Shown: positions 35,296 through 44,406, counted from the stretch's first letter. The stretch: 64,000 nt of DNA from Salinispora pacifica CNR114 (GCF_000514775.1 NZ_AZWO01000021.1:43273-107272), one strand, 5' to 3'. Numbers and translations are program-made. Notes: generated from the letters alone by a model not told the origin.

Positions 35296-37770
35296 TCACC
35301 GGCCGGTCCGTTCGATCCGGGCCGACCGGGCGTCCTTGCGGACCTCGAAGCGGACCGGAATGCGCTCGGCCAACGCCGGCACGTGGGTGACCACGCCCAC
35401 CATCCGGTCCCCCCGCGCGGCCAGGTTCTCCAACGTGGCGGCCACCGTGTCGAGGGTGGCCGTGTCGAGGGTGCCGAACCCCTCGTCCAGCACGATGGAC
35501 TCCAGGCTGGCCGCGGTGGTCGACATCCCGGCGAGCTGTTCGGCCAGGGCCAGTGCGAGCGCCAGTGATGCCTGGAAGGTCTCCCCGCCGGAGAGGGTGC
35601 GCACGCCCCGGCGCAGGCCGGCGTCGTGGTGGTCCACGACGAAGAACTCCCCCTTGTCGTGGACCAGGTCGTACTGGTCACCGGAGAGTTCGCGCAGGAT
35701 TGTCGACGCCCCGTCCACCAGCAGGTCGAGCGCCTCGGCGAGTAGCCACCGTTCGAAGTTGTTCGCCCGCAGATGCCCGGCGAGCGCGCGGGCCACCTGC
35801 GCCTCACGCTCGTAGGTGGCGCGCTGCTCGCGTAGCTCACCGGCCTGCTCCCGGCGGCGGGTCACTTCCCGCAGCTGCGCCTCGGCCCGTTCGAGGGCGA
35901 CCGCGGCGGCGCGGCCCGGGTCGTCGGTGGCCGGCACCCCGGCCGCCGCGAGTAGCCCGCCGATCCGCGCCTGGACCGCGGCCACCTGCGCCTCGGCCGC
36001 GCTCACCGCCGCCACCCGGTCGGGGCGCTCGGAGCGCCGTCGCGTCACCTCGGCGGTGGCCCAGTCGGTCAGCGTCGCCCAGGCCGTCGCCACGTCCTCC
36101 CGGTCGGTGGCCGGCGGGCCGAAGCGGGCCAGTCCGTCCCGGGTCGCGTCGAAGGCCCGCCAGGTCGTGCGGAGCCGCTCCTGCGCGGTGTCCACCGCGG
36201 CCCGTGCCCGACGGGCCTCGTCCCGGCCGGCGCGCACCGCGGCCGCCGACTCCTCCAGCTCCTGCCGCAGCCGCCCATGCTCGGCCAACGCCTGGTGCAG
36301 CGCCGCCGGTTCCGGGGCGTCGGCCAGCTGGGTGTGCACCGCGGCCAACCGCGCGTCGAGCTGTTCCTGCTGGACCCGGGCCGTGACCAGTTCCCGTTCC
36401 CGGTCGCGGACGGTGCTGTCCCGCTGCGCCACGGTGGCCTTGGCCGCCTCGCTGGCCGCCCGCGCCGCCTTACCGGCCGCGACCGCCGCCGGCACCGCCG
36501 ACGTGGCCGGGATCGCCGGCACCTGGGCGACGGTCTGCTCGCAGACCGGGCAGGTGGACCCGTCGTGCAGCGGCGCCCGCAGCGCCACCGCCAGGTCGGT
36601 CGCCTTGGCCTGCTCATGCGCCTGGAAGGCCGCCGCCAGGTCGGCCTCGGCCTGCTCGGCCGCCGCCTGTGCCGCGGTCAGCTCCGCCGTCGCCGCCGCG
36701 TGCCCGGCCTGGGCCGCCGCTACCGCCGCCCGGACCGTCTCGGCCTCGCCGGCCAGCTCCGCCCGGTCGTCGTACGCCCGCAGCAGCAGGCGCAGCGCGC
36801 TCTCGTCGCCGGCCGCGGTCAACTCGCCGCGGAGCTTCTCCTCCCGCTCCTCGGCGAGCGCCACCACGGTCGTGGCCTCGTCCGCGCCCGTCTGCGCGGT
36901 CGCCACCGACCGGGCGACCTCGGCCACCCCGCCGGGGGCGCGTACGGCGTCGAGGACGGCCAGGTCGGCGTCGAGGGCGGTCAGCGCCGCGCCCGCCTCC
37001 CGCGCCGCGGTGTGCGCCGCGTCCCGTTCGGGAACGGCGGCGGTGACGGCGGTGGCCAGCTCCCGCATCTGCTCGACGCGGGCCGACACCGCTTCGAGGG
37101 CGGTGTCGTCGATGTCGGTGAGGCCGGCGAGGGTCTGGCTGACCACCTCGAACTTCGCCTCGGCCTGGCTGGCCCGGGTCCCCGCCTTCTCCCGCACCTG
37201 CTCGTAGACGCCGAGGCCGAGCAGGTTGACCAGGATCTCCTGCCGTTTCGCCGGTCGGGCGTGCAGGAAGTCGGCGAACTGCCCCTGCGGCAGCAGCACA
37301 CAGCTGGTGAACTGCTCATACGGCAGCCCGACCGCCGTCAGCACCGCGTCTTCCATCTCGGCGACCGTGCCGGCGAGTACCTCGCCCAGGTCCTCCGGGC
37401 TCAGCCCGGTGTCGAGCTTGGCCGGGTCGAAGCCGGGCGGCATGAGCTGGAGGCCGGCGCCGGAGGTCTTGACGTTGCCCCGGCTGTCCCGCCGGACCAC
37501 CCGGGTGGCCACGTAGCGGTCGCCGGCGGACTCGAAGACCAGCCGGACCCGCGCCTCGGCCGCCGACGGGGCGAGGGCGTTCGCCAACCCGCGGGTGCCG
37601 CCCCACCGGGGTACGGTGCCGTAGAGCGCGAAGCAGATGGCGTCCAACACGGTGGACTTGCCGGAGCCGGTCGGCCCGACCAGCGCGAAGAAGTCGGCGT
37701 CGGTGAAGTCGATCGTTGTCGCCGCCCGGAAGACGGTGAAGCCGTCGAGATCCAGTCGCATCGGCCGCAT
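35296..37770 (-). CDS. sbcC: SbcC/Rad50-like SMC-family ATPase
   Basis: The 824-aa protein has Walker A VGPTGSGKST (residues 31-40), a long Ala/Glu/Arg-rich coiled coil broken by a zinc-hook STCPVCEQT near residue 407, the ABC signature TLSGGETFQASL, Walker B with D-loop ESIVLDEGFGTLD, and the H-loop in VVTHVPALAE. It is shorter than E. coli SbcC (about 1050 aa) because the coiled coils are shorter. It tethers and opens DNA ends for the SbcD nuclease. The ATG overlaps the sbcD stop (ATGA). Confidence 0.95.
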   Translation of the reverse strand: MRPMRLDLDGFTVFRAATTIDFTDADFFALVGPTGSGKSTVLDAICFALYGTVPRWGGTRGLANALAPSAAEARVRLVFESAGDRYVATRVVRRDSRGNVKTSGAGLQLMPPGFDPAKLDTGLSPEDLGEVLAGTVAEMEDAVLTAVGLPYEQFTSCVLLPQGQFADFLHARPAKRQEILVNLLGLGVYEQVREKAGTRASQAEAKFEVVSQTLAGLTDIDDTALEAVSARVEQMRELATAVTAAVPERDAAHTAAREAGAALTALDADLAVLDAVRAPGGVAEVARSVATAQTGADEATTVVALAEEREEKLRGELTAAGDESALRLLLRAYDDRAELAGEAETVRAAVAAAQAGHAAATAELTAAQAAAEQAEADLAAAFQAHEQAKATDLAVALRAPLHDGSTCPVCEQTVAQVPAIPATSAVPAAVAAGKAARAASEAAKATVAQRDSTVRDRERELVTARVQQEQLDARLAAVHTQLADAPEPAALHQALAEHGRLRQELEESAAAVRAGRDEARRARAAVDTAQERLRTTWRAFDATRDGLARFGPPATDREDVATAWATLTDWATAEVTRRRSERPDRVAAVSAAEAQVAAVQARIGGLLAAAGVPATDDPGRAAAVALERAEAQLREVTRRREQAGELREQRATYEREAQVARALAGHLRANNFERWLLAEALDLLVDGASTILRELSGDQYDLVHDKGEFFVVDHHDAGLRRGVRTLSGGETFQASLALALALAEQLAGMSTTAASLESIVLDEGFGTLDTATLDTVAATLENLAARGDRMVGVVTHVPALAERIPVRFEVRKDARSARIERTGR

Positions 37771-38918
37771 CAGTGTTCGACCTCCTCGAACAGCTCGTCG
37801 AAGAGCCCCCGGACGTCGTCGTCGGCGTGCCCCCGGTCGTCCAGGTAGTCGCCGAACAGCTCCCGCGGCGACCGGCCGGCGCGCTGGGCGACGCGGGCAC
37901 CGCCGCCGGGCGCGGACACCAGCTCCGGATCGATCCTGATCTCCAGCGCGCGGGGGAGAAGCTCCTGCACCTCCTCACGGAGGCCGGCCCGGGGCTGCTC
38001 CCGGACGAAGACCCGTAGCCAGGCGTCCGGCGCCTCGACCTCGGCGAGCTGCGCGAGCGTGCCCCGGACGGTCCGTAGGGTGGCGGCGGCGGGGATGGGC
38101 ACCTCGCGCACCTGGGCCGCCGTGGTGGCGGTCACCTCGACCACGGTCACCGACGGGACGTTCTCCTGCTCGCCGAAGTCGACCGCCAGCGGGCTGCCGC
38201 TGTAGCGGATCGGGCACCCGCCGTCGACCCGTTGGGCGCGGTGCAGGTGACCGAGGGCGACGTAGTGTGCGGTGCCGGGGAAGACCGTCGCCGGCACCGC
38301 GTAGCCGAGAACGGTGTGGGCGTCGCGCTCGCCGCCGCCGGTCGCCGCCCCGACCACGGTCAGGTGGGCGGTGACCAGGTGCACCCGGTTCGGCTCGGTG
38401 AAGCCCTCGGTCAACCGCGCGACGATCCGCCCCAGGTGGTCGGCGTACGTCTGGTTCGCCTCGGCGGCGGTCAGCTCATACATCTCCACGGCCCGGACCG
38501 CGTACCGCTGGGACAGAAACGGCAGCGCGGCGAGCTGCCAGCGTTCGCCGCCGCCGGTCGTACCGTCGATGATGTGCTCGTCGGGGTCTTCGCGCACGCT
38601 GCCCCGCAGCGTGATCCCGGCGGCGTCGGCCCACGGCCGCAGCGCGTCCAGCGCCGCGCCGTTGTCGTGGTTGCCGCCGATCGCGACGACATCGGCGCCG
38701 GTACGGCGCAGCGCGGTCAGCGCGCGGGTGACCAACCGGGTCGCCTCGGGGGTGGGGGCGGCGGTGTCGTAGAGGTCGCCGGCGATGATGATCAGGTCCG
38801 GCGCCTCCCGCCGGGCCACCTCGATCACCCCGGCGAGGACGGCCTTCTGCTCCTCGGCCCGGGACTGCCCCTTGAGGACCTTGCCGACGTGCCAGTCGGA
38901 GGTGTGCAGGATCTTCAC
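37770..38918 (-). CDS. sbcD: SbcD/Mre11-like nuclease
   Basis: 382 aa. The metallophosphoesterase motifs are intact: MKILHTSDWHVGK (motif I), IIIAGDLYDTAAP (II), AIGGNHDNGAALD (III), and LVTAHLTVVG and ALGHLHRAQR for the later His ligands. It has the usual C-terminal capping domain. It acts with SbcC as a Mn-dependent double-strand exonuclease and hairpin endonuclease. It lies 13 nt after the HerA-like gene and overlaps sbcC. Confidence 0.95.
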   Translation of the reverse strand: MKILHTSDWHVGKVLKGQSRAEEQKAVLAGVIEVARREAPDLIIIAGDLYDTAAPTPEATRLVTRALTALRRTGADVVAIGGNHDNGAALDALRPWADAAGITLRGSVREDPDEHIIDGTTGGGERWQLAALPFLSQRYAVRAVEMYELTAAEANQTYADHLGRIVARLTEGFTEPNRVHLVTAHLTVVGAATGGGERDAHTVLGYAVPATVFPGTAHYVALGHLHRAQRVDGGCPIRYSGSPLAVDFGEQENVPSVTVVEVTATTAAQVREVPIPAAATLRTVRGTLAQLAEVEAPDAWLRVFVREQPRAGLREEVQELLPRALEIRIDPELVSAPGGGARVAQRAGRSPRELFGDYLDDRGHADDDVRGLFDELFEEVEH

Positions 38919-38931
38919 GACTCAAACCACC

Positions 38932-40674
38932 TCAGAACGGGATGTCGTCGTCGCCGGAGCCCACCACGGCGAACGGGTCGGCCGACTGAGTGATCGACCG
39001 GAGTGTCTGGGAGGGCACCGCGCCCGCCTCCGCGACCCGGGTCGCCCAGGCGGGAAACGGAAACTCCAGGCAGAGGGGGACCGGGATGTCGGGCTGGTTG
39101 ACGAACATCGTGCCCGGTTTGGCCAGCAGCGCCCGTTGCCGTTGCGCCGGCGGGAGGAACCCGTACTCGGGGCGGGACGCCTCGGCCGGGTCGAGCCGAC
39201 CCACCACCCGGACCGCCGAGTTGGTGACGATGCGCCGCTCCACCTCGCTCGCGGTCTGCTGCGCGCCGACCAGGATCACCCCGAGGGAGCGGCCCCGCTC
39301 GGCGATGTCCAGCAGCACCTCCTTGATCGGGGAGGAGCCCTCGCGGGGGGCGTACTTGTTCAGCTCGTCGAGGACGACGAAGAGCAGCGGCTTGGCCGTG
39401 CCGGTCTTCTCCTTGCGCTCGAACTCACTTTTGAGCGTCACCCCGACCACGAACCGCTGCGCCCGGTCCGGCAGGTTGTGCAGGTCGACCACGGTGACCT
39501 GCGCCGACTCGGCGGTGTTGATCCGGTGCGGGCGCCGGGTGGCCAGATCGCCCCGGATCAGCCGGGACAGGTCCTTCTTACTGCCGATCAACCGGCGGGC
39601 GAAGGCGTTGACGGTGCCGAGGCCGACCGCGCTGCCGGCCCAGTCGCCCCGGGTCTCGTCGTCGTTGAGCTGCTCGACGATGTGATCGACCAGGTCGGCG
39701 TAGCTGCCGAGGCGGACCCCGTCGATGCTCACCCCGCCGTCGGCGGGCTGCGCGTACCGGGCCAGGTGGGCGGTGACCGAGTGCACCACCATCGTGTACT
39801 GCTGGCGTTCGTCGTCGGCGTCGGCGAAGACGTACGGCAGGAGGCGGTCGGCACAGAACTCGTCGAGCGTCCAGTAGAAGCTGTCCACCCCGCTGAGCCG
39901 GCTGCTCACATCCGGCGTGCCGGTGGCGTCACCGGCCCGGGGCGGAGCGTGGACCCGTACGTCCGGGAAGGCCGCGGCCGCCAGACCGAGCCGGGCGTAC
40001 GCCGTGCGGGTGGACTCGTCCAGCCGGGTGTTGGGGTGGTCGAGGAAGAGCAGGTCCTCGCCCTTGACGTTGAAGATCAACGCCTTGGCGTTGACCGCGT
40101 CCCCGCCGAGGACACCGGAGCGGAATACCGAGTAGAGCAGGAAGGTGGCGAAGCTCGTCTTGGTGGCGACGCCGGAGATACCGGAGATGGAGACGTGCGC
40201 GCCCCGGGTGCCGTCGAGGAAGTCGGCGTTGAGGTAGACCGGCACGCCGTCGCGGCCGGTGCCCATCGGGATCCGCCGCTCCATCCGGTCGAAGTGCAGC
40301 GCCCGGGCCCGGGCGTCCCCCTCGGCCCGGTGCACGACGGCGCCCGGCGACGGCGGAACGTAGAGCTCCGGGTCGACCCGGGTGGTGGTGATCTCGGCGG
40401 CCTCCTGCACCTGGGCGGGGAGCATGCCGTCGGCGATCGCGAAGACGTCGGAGTCGAACTGGGCGCCCTCGTGTCGGGCGCGCACCTGGGTGACCACCCC
40501 GGCGATCGTCACCGGCTCCCGGTCCGGCAGCTCGCGGCGGGTGGCCACGACGTCGTCGAGCTGCAAGTAGCTGGTGGGGGAGACCGCCGTCCAGAACTGC
40601 AGCGGGGTGGCGTCGGCGGTGCCGAGCACCCGGCCGACCAGCTCGCCCGGGCCATCCACGGCGTCGTCGGTCAT
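38932..40674 (-). CDS. HerA-like ATPase (DUF87-type translocase) with variant P-loop
   Basis: 580 aa. The N-terminal beta-barrel (HAS-type) region includes LQLDDVVATRRELPDREPVT. The ATPase core has the P-loop region VSISGISGVATKTSFATFLL (161-180), in which the usual Gly before the Lys is Thr (GVATKT), an intact Walker B (PLLFVVLDELNKYAP) and ILVGAQQTASEVERRI with the sensor Gln. The C-terminus TMFVNQPDIPVPLCLEFPFP matches HerA-like actinobacterial ATPases. HerA forms hexamers that pump DNA into NurA and cooperates with Mre11-Rad50 in archaea. It is first gene of the five-gene operon. Confidence 0.82.
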   Translation of the reverse strand: MTDDAVDGPGELVGRVLGTADATPLQFWTAVSPTSYLQLDDVVATRRELPDREPVTIAGVVTQVRARHEGAQFDSDVFAIADGMLPAQVQEAAEITTTRVDPELYVPPSPGAVVHRAEGDARARALHFDRMERRIPMGTGRDGVPVYLNADFLDGTRGAHVSISGISGVATKTSFATFLLYSVFRSGVLGGDAVNAKALIFNVKGEDLLFLDHPNTRLDESTRTAYARLGLAAAAFPDVRVHAPPRAGDATGTPDVSSRLSGVDSFYWTLDEFCADRLLPYVFADADDERQQYTMVVHSVTAHLARYAQPADGGVSIDGVRLGSYADLVDHIVEQLNDDETRGDWAGSAVGLGTVNAFARRLIGSKKDLSRLIRGDLATRRPHRINTAESAQVTVVDLHNLPDRAQRFVVGVTLKSEFERKEKTGTAKPLLFVVLDELNKYAPREGSSPIKEVLLDIAERGRSLGVILVGAQQTASEVERRIVTNSAVRVVGRLDPAEASRPEYGFLPPAQRQRALLAKPGTMFVNQPDIPVPLCLEFPFPAWATRVAEAGAVPSQTLRSITQSADPFAVVGSGDDDIPF

Positions 40675-40979
40675 CGGGTCACTCCGTGGGGCTGGGGGGC
40701 GAGGTCGGCAGACACGCCCTGCATCCTGCCCGAGACCTACGACCGGCCGCCACGTGACGCGGCGGAGACCACGCCCTGCCTGCCGCCCACCTCCGCCCTG
40801 GGCCGGTGCGTGACGGGCGTGCTGGGCGGTGCGCGATGGGCGGTGCACGAGACGAGCGGATTGGGCGGTGCGTGACGGGTGTGACGGCTGTGGTGGGCGG
40901 TGCGCCTCGGGTGTCGCGGCCGGGGAGCTGTCGGCGAATTCCCCACGAGTCGGGCGGGAGCTGGGCGATGCTATAGCAG
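40675..40979. promoter_or_regulatory. divergent intergenic region with five imperfect direct repeats
   Basis: No gene is seen. The core GGGCGGTGCG recurs at about 40801, 40824, 40838, 40863 and 40895, with variable tails such as TGACGGG and CGATGGG. The repeats lie between the HerA-like operon start and the membrane hydrolase start and could be regulator-binding sites or simple slippage products. I could not assign clear -10/-35 elements. Confidence 0.5.
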
Positions 40980-42665
40980 ATGAAGCTGCGGGAGAGGTGG
41001 CTGCGGGAGGAGTGGCTGCGGACGCCCCGCGGTCGGTTCAAGGCGCTGGTCGCACTGGCGGCGGTGCTACCGGCGGTGGAGGCGACGATCATTGCGGTGC
41101 TCGGATTCCAGGCTGTTCGCGGGCTGTCCCCGCAGGTGAGCGCGGTCTGGCCGTACGGCACCTTCCATGAGCTGCGCTGGCTGTTCGTCTACCACCGGAC
41201 CATCCCCGGGTTCTTCCTCGCCTTGGTGGGGATATCGGCGCTGCGGGGACTCCTCACCACCGTCATGGCGAACCTGGCCTGGCCGGAGGGAGCCCCCCAT
41301 CCGTCGTGGCGCTGGCTGCTGCGACGCAACATCTGGGTCACCATCCTGACCGCGGTGCTCCTCTCACCCTGGGTGGCACTGGCGATGGCCTTCGCCACGA
41401 CCGGGCTCTCCTGGTATCTGATCGCCTCGCTGCTGCCGTTGCTGCTGTTCGCCCCGTTCCTGCTGCGGGCCGGGCTGACCGCGGACTGGTGGCGGGGTCT
41501 GCCGCGGCTCAAGGTGGTGGGCTGGGCGTGGCTGAACTTCGCCGTGCTCACCATCGTCGGTGCGGTGCTGTCGGCGGTGCCCATCTGGTGGGGCATCCCG
41601 TTGGCCGCCATCGGTGGCGCGCTCAACGCGCTGCTCTGGCGCAAGAGCGTCGCCGCCGTTCTGGCCCCCGGCCGGGTTCGCTTCCGGATTGTGCCGGTGG
41701 TGCCGCTGTTGGTGGCGCTCATCCTGCTCAGCTTCCCGGCGATGCCGCTGGCGGCCGAGCGGACCCAGGGCGGGCGCGGCGGGTGGCGACCGCCGATCAT
41801 GACGGAGCCGTTGCCGGACTCGGTCCCGTACGCGGTGATCGCCCTCGGCGGGCACGACTCCGAGTACGACGGTGAACCGGCGGTGGATCCGCGGGTGGAG
41901 CGGTTCTCCTACCTCGGACTGGATGAACAGAACCGGCCGTTGCCGTACACGGCGGTGGCCACCCACCGGTCGTTGGGTGACAGCGCGGCCCTGCTGGCGG
42001 AGCAGGTCGAGATCCTGCACGAGCGGACCAACCGGCCGATCGCCCTGCTCGGGCACAGTGAGGGGGCCATGGTGGCCCGGACCTACCTGGAGCGGTGGCC
42101 GATGACGGACGTGGAGGCGGTGCTGCTGTTCAGCCCGCTGGTGATGCCGGGCCGGGTGTACTACCCGCCGGCGGAGATCAGGCGGGGGTGGGGCGTGGTG
42201 GCCGGTTGGGAACTGCGCGTGCTGCAGTCGCTCTGGAACCTCACCGACACCTCGGACGAGGTGCCGGACCAGGAATTCATCCGCTCGTTGCTGGCCGATG
42301 CCCCGTTCTACCGAAACCGTACGCTCTGCCCGGTGGCGGGGGTGCGGATGGTGGCCTTCCTGCCGACGGTCACCGCGATCGAGGCACCGCCCGGTCAGTA
42401 CCACCGGATCCCGGTGTACGAGCTGCCCGCGTTCCACGGTGAGCTGGTCGGCCGCGCCGACGTCGCGGACCTGGTGCTCGACTTCCTCTCCGGCGATTCG
42501 GTGCAGCGGTCCGAGATGCAGTACGAGGTGCTCCAGCGCATCGGCTCGGCCTGGCAGCCGCCGCCGTTGGCTCTGCGGATCAACCCGGTGTGGTCGGCGG
42601 GGCGGGAGGCGGACCCCGCCTTCACCGGCCGGATCTGCGAGGCCCGCGACGCCGGGCCGCGATAG
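40980..42665 (+). CDS. membrane protein with C-terminal alpha/beta-hydrolase domain
   Basis: 561 aa. Five to seven hydrophobic helices occupy about residues 20-260 (for example ALVALAAVLPAVEATIIAVL and VPLLVALILLSFPAMPLAAE). They are followed by a probably extracytoplasmic hydrolase-like domain with VIALGGHDSEYDG and the nucleophile elbow IALLGHSEGAMVARTYLERW. A late His (AFHGELVG) could complete the triad. The N-terminal helical region resembles CAAX-protease-like or other unknown membrane modules. The start ATG lacks a good ribosome-binding site. The last codons (ARDAGPR) are duplicated in tandem beyond the stop. Substrate and role are unknown. Confidence 0.7.
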   Translation: MKLRERWLREEWLRTPRGRFKALVALAAVLPAVEATIIAVLGFQAVRGLSPQVSAVWPYGTFHELRWLFVYHRTIPGFFLALVGISALRGLLTTVMANLAWPEGAPHPSWRWLLRRNIWVTILTAVLLSPWVALAMAFATTGLSWYLIASLLPLLLFAPFLLRAGLTADWWRGLPRLKVVGWAWLNFAVLTIVGAVLSAVPIWWGIPLAAIGGALNALLWRKSVAAVLAPGRVRFRIVPVVPLLVALILLSFPAMPLAAERTQGGRGGWRPPIMTEPLPDSVPYAVIALGGHDSEYDGEPAVDPRVERFSYLGLDEQNRPLPYTAVATHRSLGDSAALLAEQVEILHERTNRPIALLGHSEGAMVARTYLERWPMTDVEAVLLFSPLVMPGRVYYPPAEIRRGWGVVAGWELRVLQSLWNLTDTSDEVPDQEFIRSLLADAPFYRNRTLCPVAGVRMVAFLPTVTAIEAPPGQYHRIPVYELPAFHGELVGRADVADLVLDFLSGDSVQRSEMQYEVLQRIGSAWQPPPLALRINPVWSAGREADPAFTGRICEARDAGPR

Positions 42666-42698
42666 GTCCGGCCCGCGACGCCGGGCCGCGATAGGTCC
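42641..42698. repeat. 29-bp perfect tandem duplication over the hydrolase stop codon
   Basis: Two identical 29-bp units (each starting GGCCCGCGACGCCGGGCCGC) are adjacent. The first contains the last codons and TAG of the hydrolase; the second repeats them downstream. A further pair of 18-19 bp repeats (GCCGCGCCGAGATAGC core) follows at about 42710-42747. Confidence 0.95.
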
Positions 42699-42710
42699 GG
42701 CGTCGCGGGC
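42671..42710 (+). terminator. hairpin terminator after the membrane hydrolase
   Basis: A 14-bp perfect stem (GCCCGCGACGCCGG with its complement) with a 12-nt loop, starting 5 nt after the stop codon. One arm is formed by the duplicated 29-bp unit. Confidence 0.75.
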
Positions 42711-42789
42711 GCCGCGCCGAGATAGCGACGCCGCGCCGAGATAGCTCCGGGCGCGACAGCGCGTCGCGAAAGGTCCGCGGTTGCTGACC

Positions 42790-42816
42790 GCGGTGGTCGC
42801 CGACGGCGACCACCGC
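42790..42816. terminator. hairpin between convergent genes
   Basis: A 12-bp perfect stem (GCGGTGGTCGCC with GGCGACCACCGC) and a 3-nt loop, about 47 nt beyond the stop of the leftward RibD-like gene. It can act in both directions. Confidence 0.7.
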
Positions 42817-42862
42817 CCGGTGGCGCCCGCGCCCCGGGTGGCGCCCGCGGGCGGGATGGGGG

Positions 42863-43609
42863 TCAGTCGCGGGCGTAGCGAAGCAGCAGCCCGCCGTCGG
42901 CGGCGGCGAGCACGTGCCGCAGCGGCAGGTGCCGCACCGGGCTGGCCTCCCCGGCGGTGATCCGGCCCGGCCCGGCGCCGGCCAACAGCGGGGCGACGGT
43001 CAGGCAGACCTCGTCCACCAGGTCGGCGGCGGTGAGCGCGCCGAAAAGTTGCGGTCCGCCCTCGCAGAGCAGCTGGTCGAGCCCGCGGCGACGTAGCTCG
43101 GCCAGGCCGGCGGCGAGGTCCACCCGGTCGTCGCCGCAAGCGACGAGGTCGGCGACGTCGGCCAGGCCCGGTGGGGCGGTGGCGGCGGCGTGCGTGAGCA
43201 CGATCGGGCGTACCGGTGCGTCGGCGAGGGCGGGATGGGTCGGGTCGAGGTTGGCCGAGCCGGAGACCACGACGAGGGTCGGGTACTCCGGTAGGCCGTG
43301 CTCCCGGCGCCAGGCGCGGCGTCGCTCGTCCAGCCGGAGCGGCCGGTACCGCTCGTGGCGCATCGTGCCGCCGGCGACCACGAGACCGTCGCAGAGCATC
43401 CGCAGCAGGCGGAAGACCCGCTTGTCCGGCTCGCCGGAGAGCCCGGCCGAATAGCCGTCAACGGTGACCGCGCCGTCCACGCTGGTGACGAAGTTCACCC
43501 GCAGGCGTGATCGATCGGTCCGGCCGTAGCAGGCGGTGAGCGCGGAGTCGTCGAGCGGCATGCTGGACGGCGCCGGCCAGAGGGTGGTAATCGGCGTTTC
43601 GGTGGTCAT
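42863..43609 (-). CDS. RibD C-terminal-type pyrimidine reductase
   Basis: The 248-aa protein has the RibD_C/DHFR-like fold pattern: LRVNFVTSVDGAVTVDGYSA, GLVVAGGTMRHERYRPL for NADPH binding, GLDQLLCEGGPQLFGALTAA and VDEVCLTVAPLLAG. It would reduce the ribosyl group in a 5-amino-6-ribosylaminouracil phosphate during riboflavin-type synthesis, but no deaminase domain or other rib gene is near. It may serve a deazaflavin, secondary or unrelated reduction. The ATG start has no neighbours on the same strand. Confidence 0.82.
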   Translation of the reverse strand: MTTETPITTLWPAPSSMPLDDSALTACYGRTDRSRLRVNFVTSVDGAVTVDGYSAGLSGEPDKRVFRLLRMLCDGLVVAGGTMRHERYRPLRLDERRRAWRREHGLPEYPTLVVVSGSANLDPTHPALADAPVRPIVLTHAAATAPPGLADVADLVACGDDRVDLAAGLAELRRRGLDQLLCEGGPQLFGALTAADLVDEVCLTVAPLLAGAGPGRITAGEASPVRHLPLRHVLAAADGGLLLRYARD

Positions 43610-43759
43610 TCGCTGGCCGGACCGGTGACCGGAGGGGGTGGCGGAAGGGTACGGTGCTGGCAGTCACACCAGTTTTGGCCGCGACAGTCGTCGTGCCGCC
43701 TCGCCCGGCACGCTCGGCAGATCATGGTCGCAGCCTATGCTGCGGGAGGACGGGATAGC

Positions 43760-44305
43760 ATGCCGCGTCAGATCTTCCAGCTGAGGATTTCTCTGGCCGG
43801 GGTTCGGCCGCTGGTCTGGCGCCGGGTGCTGGTCCCGGGCGGCTTCACCCTCGACCGGGTGCACCGGGTGGTGCAGCACGCGATGGGTTGGCGGGATTGC
43901 CACCTGCACTCGTTCGAGGTCGACGGTGAGCAGTATGGGGAGCCCGACCCGGACGGCGAGCTGTTGCTCCGCGACGAGTTGGAGGTACGGCTGGACGCGG
44001 TGGTCGGTAAGGGTAGCCGGTTCCACTACACCTACGACTTCGGCAACTGGTGGGAGCACGATCTGGTGGTGGAGGACGTCCTCCTGGCCGATCCGGGTGA
44101 GCGCTATCCCGACTGTCTGGATGGGGAACGGGCGTGCCCGCCGGAGGATGTCGGTGGTCCGGCCGGCTATCTGGAGCTGCTGGCCGCGTTCGCTGATCCG
44201 GGCCATCCCGAGCATCACACGTTGCGGGACTGGGCAGGGGACCGCTTTGACCCGGCCGTCTTCGATTCCGGTCGGGCGGGCACGCTGCTTCGTCGATTCT
44301 GCTGA
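43760..44305 (+). CDS. plasmid pRiA4b ORF-3 family protein
   Basis: 181 aa. The family signature is clear: IFQLRISLAGVRPLVWRRVL at the N-terminus, HRVVQHAMGWRDCHLHSFEV, FHYTYDFGNWWEHDLVVEDV and CLDGERACPPEDVGGPAGYL, ending LRDWAGDRFDP. The biochemical function of PRiA4_ORF3 proteins is unknown; they are scattered on plasmids, mobile elements and chromosomes. The ATG at 43760 is set by GGGAGGACGGG just upstream. Confidence 0.85.
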   Translation: MPRQIFQLRISLAGVRPLVWRRVLVPGGFTLDRVHRVVQHAMGWRDCHLHSFEVDGEQYGEPDPDGELLLRDELEVRLDAVVGKGSRFHYTYDFGNWWEHDLVVEDVLLADPGERYPDCLDGERACPPEDVGGPAGYLELLAAFADPGHPEHHTLRDWAGDRFDPAVFDSGRAGTLLRRFC

Positions 44306-44406
44306 CCTATTCCGCCGCCTCGGGTCGCTGATCCGGGAAGAGCGTCATTTCGCGGCGGGGCTCGCGGGCGCGCGGTAACGATCCGGGATTCACTCCCATC
44401 GGCCTA

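Noticed and set aside
36277..37848. 523-aa plus-strand frame opposite sbcC
   Set aside because: It is a shadow frame. The minus strand has Walker A, zinc hook, signature and Walker B in order.
33672..40674. Possibility that the HerA/NurA/SbcCD cluster is an anti-phage island
   Set aside because: HerA-type ATPases also occur in defence systems, but the partners here are the core Mre11-Rad50 and NurA repair proteins. No toxin, sensor or mobility gene is present and the composition equals the core genome, so repair is the simpler reading.
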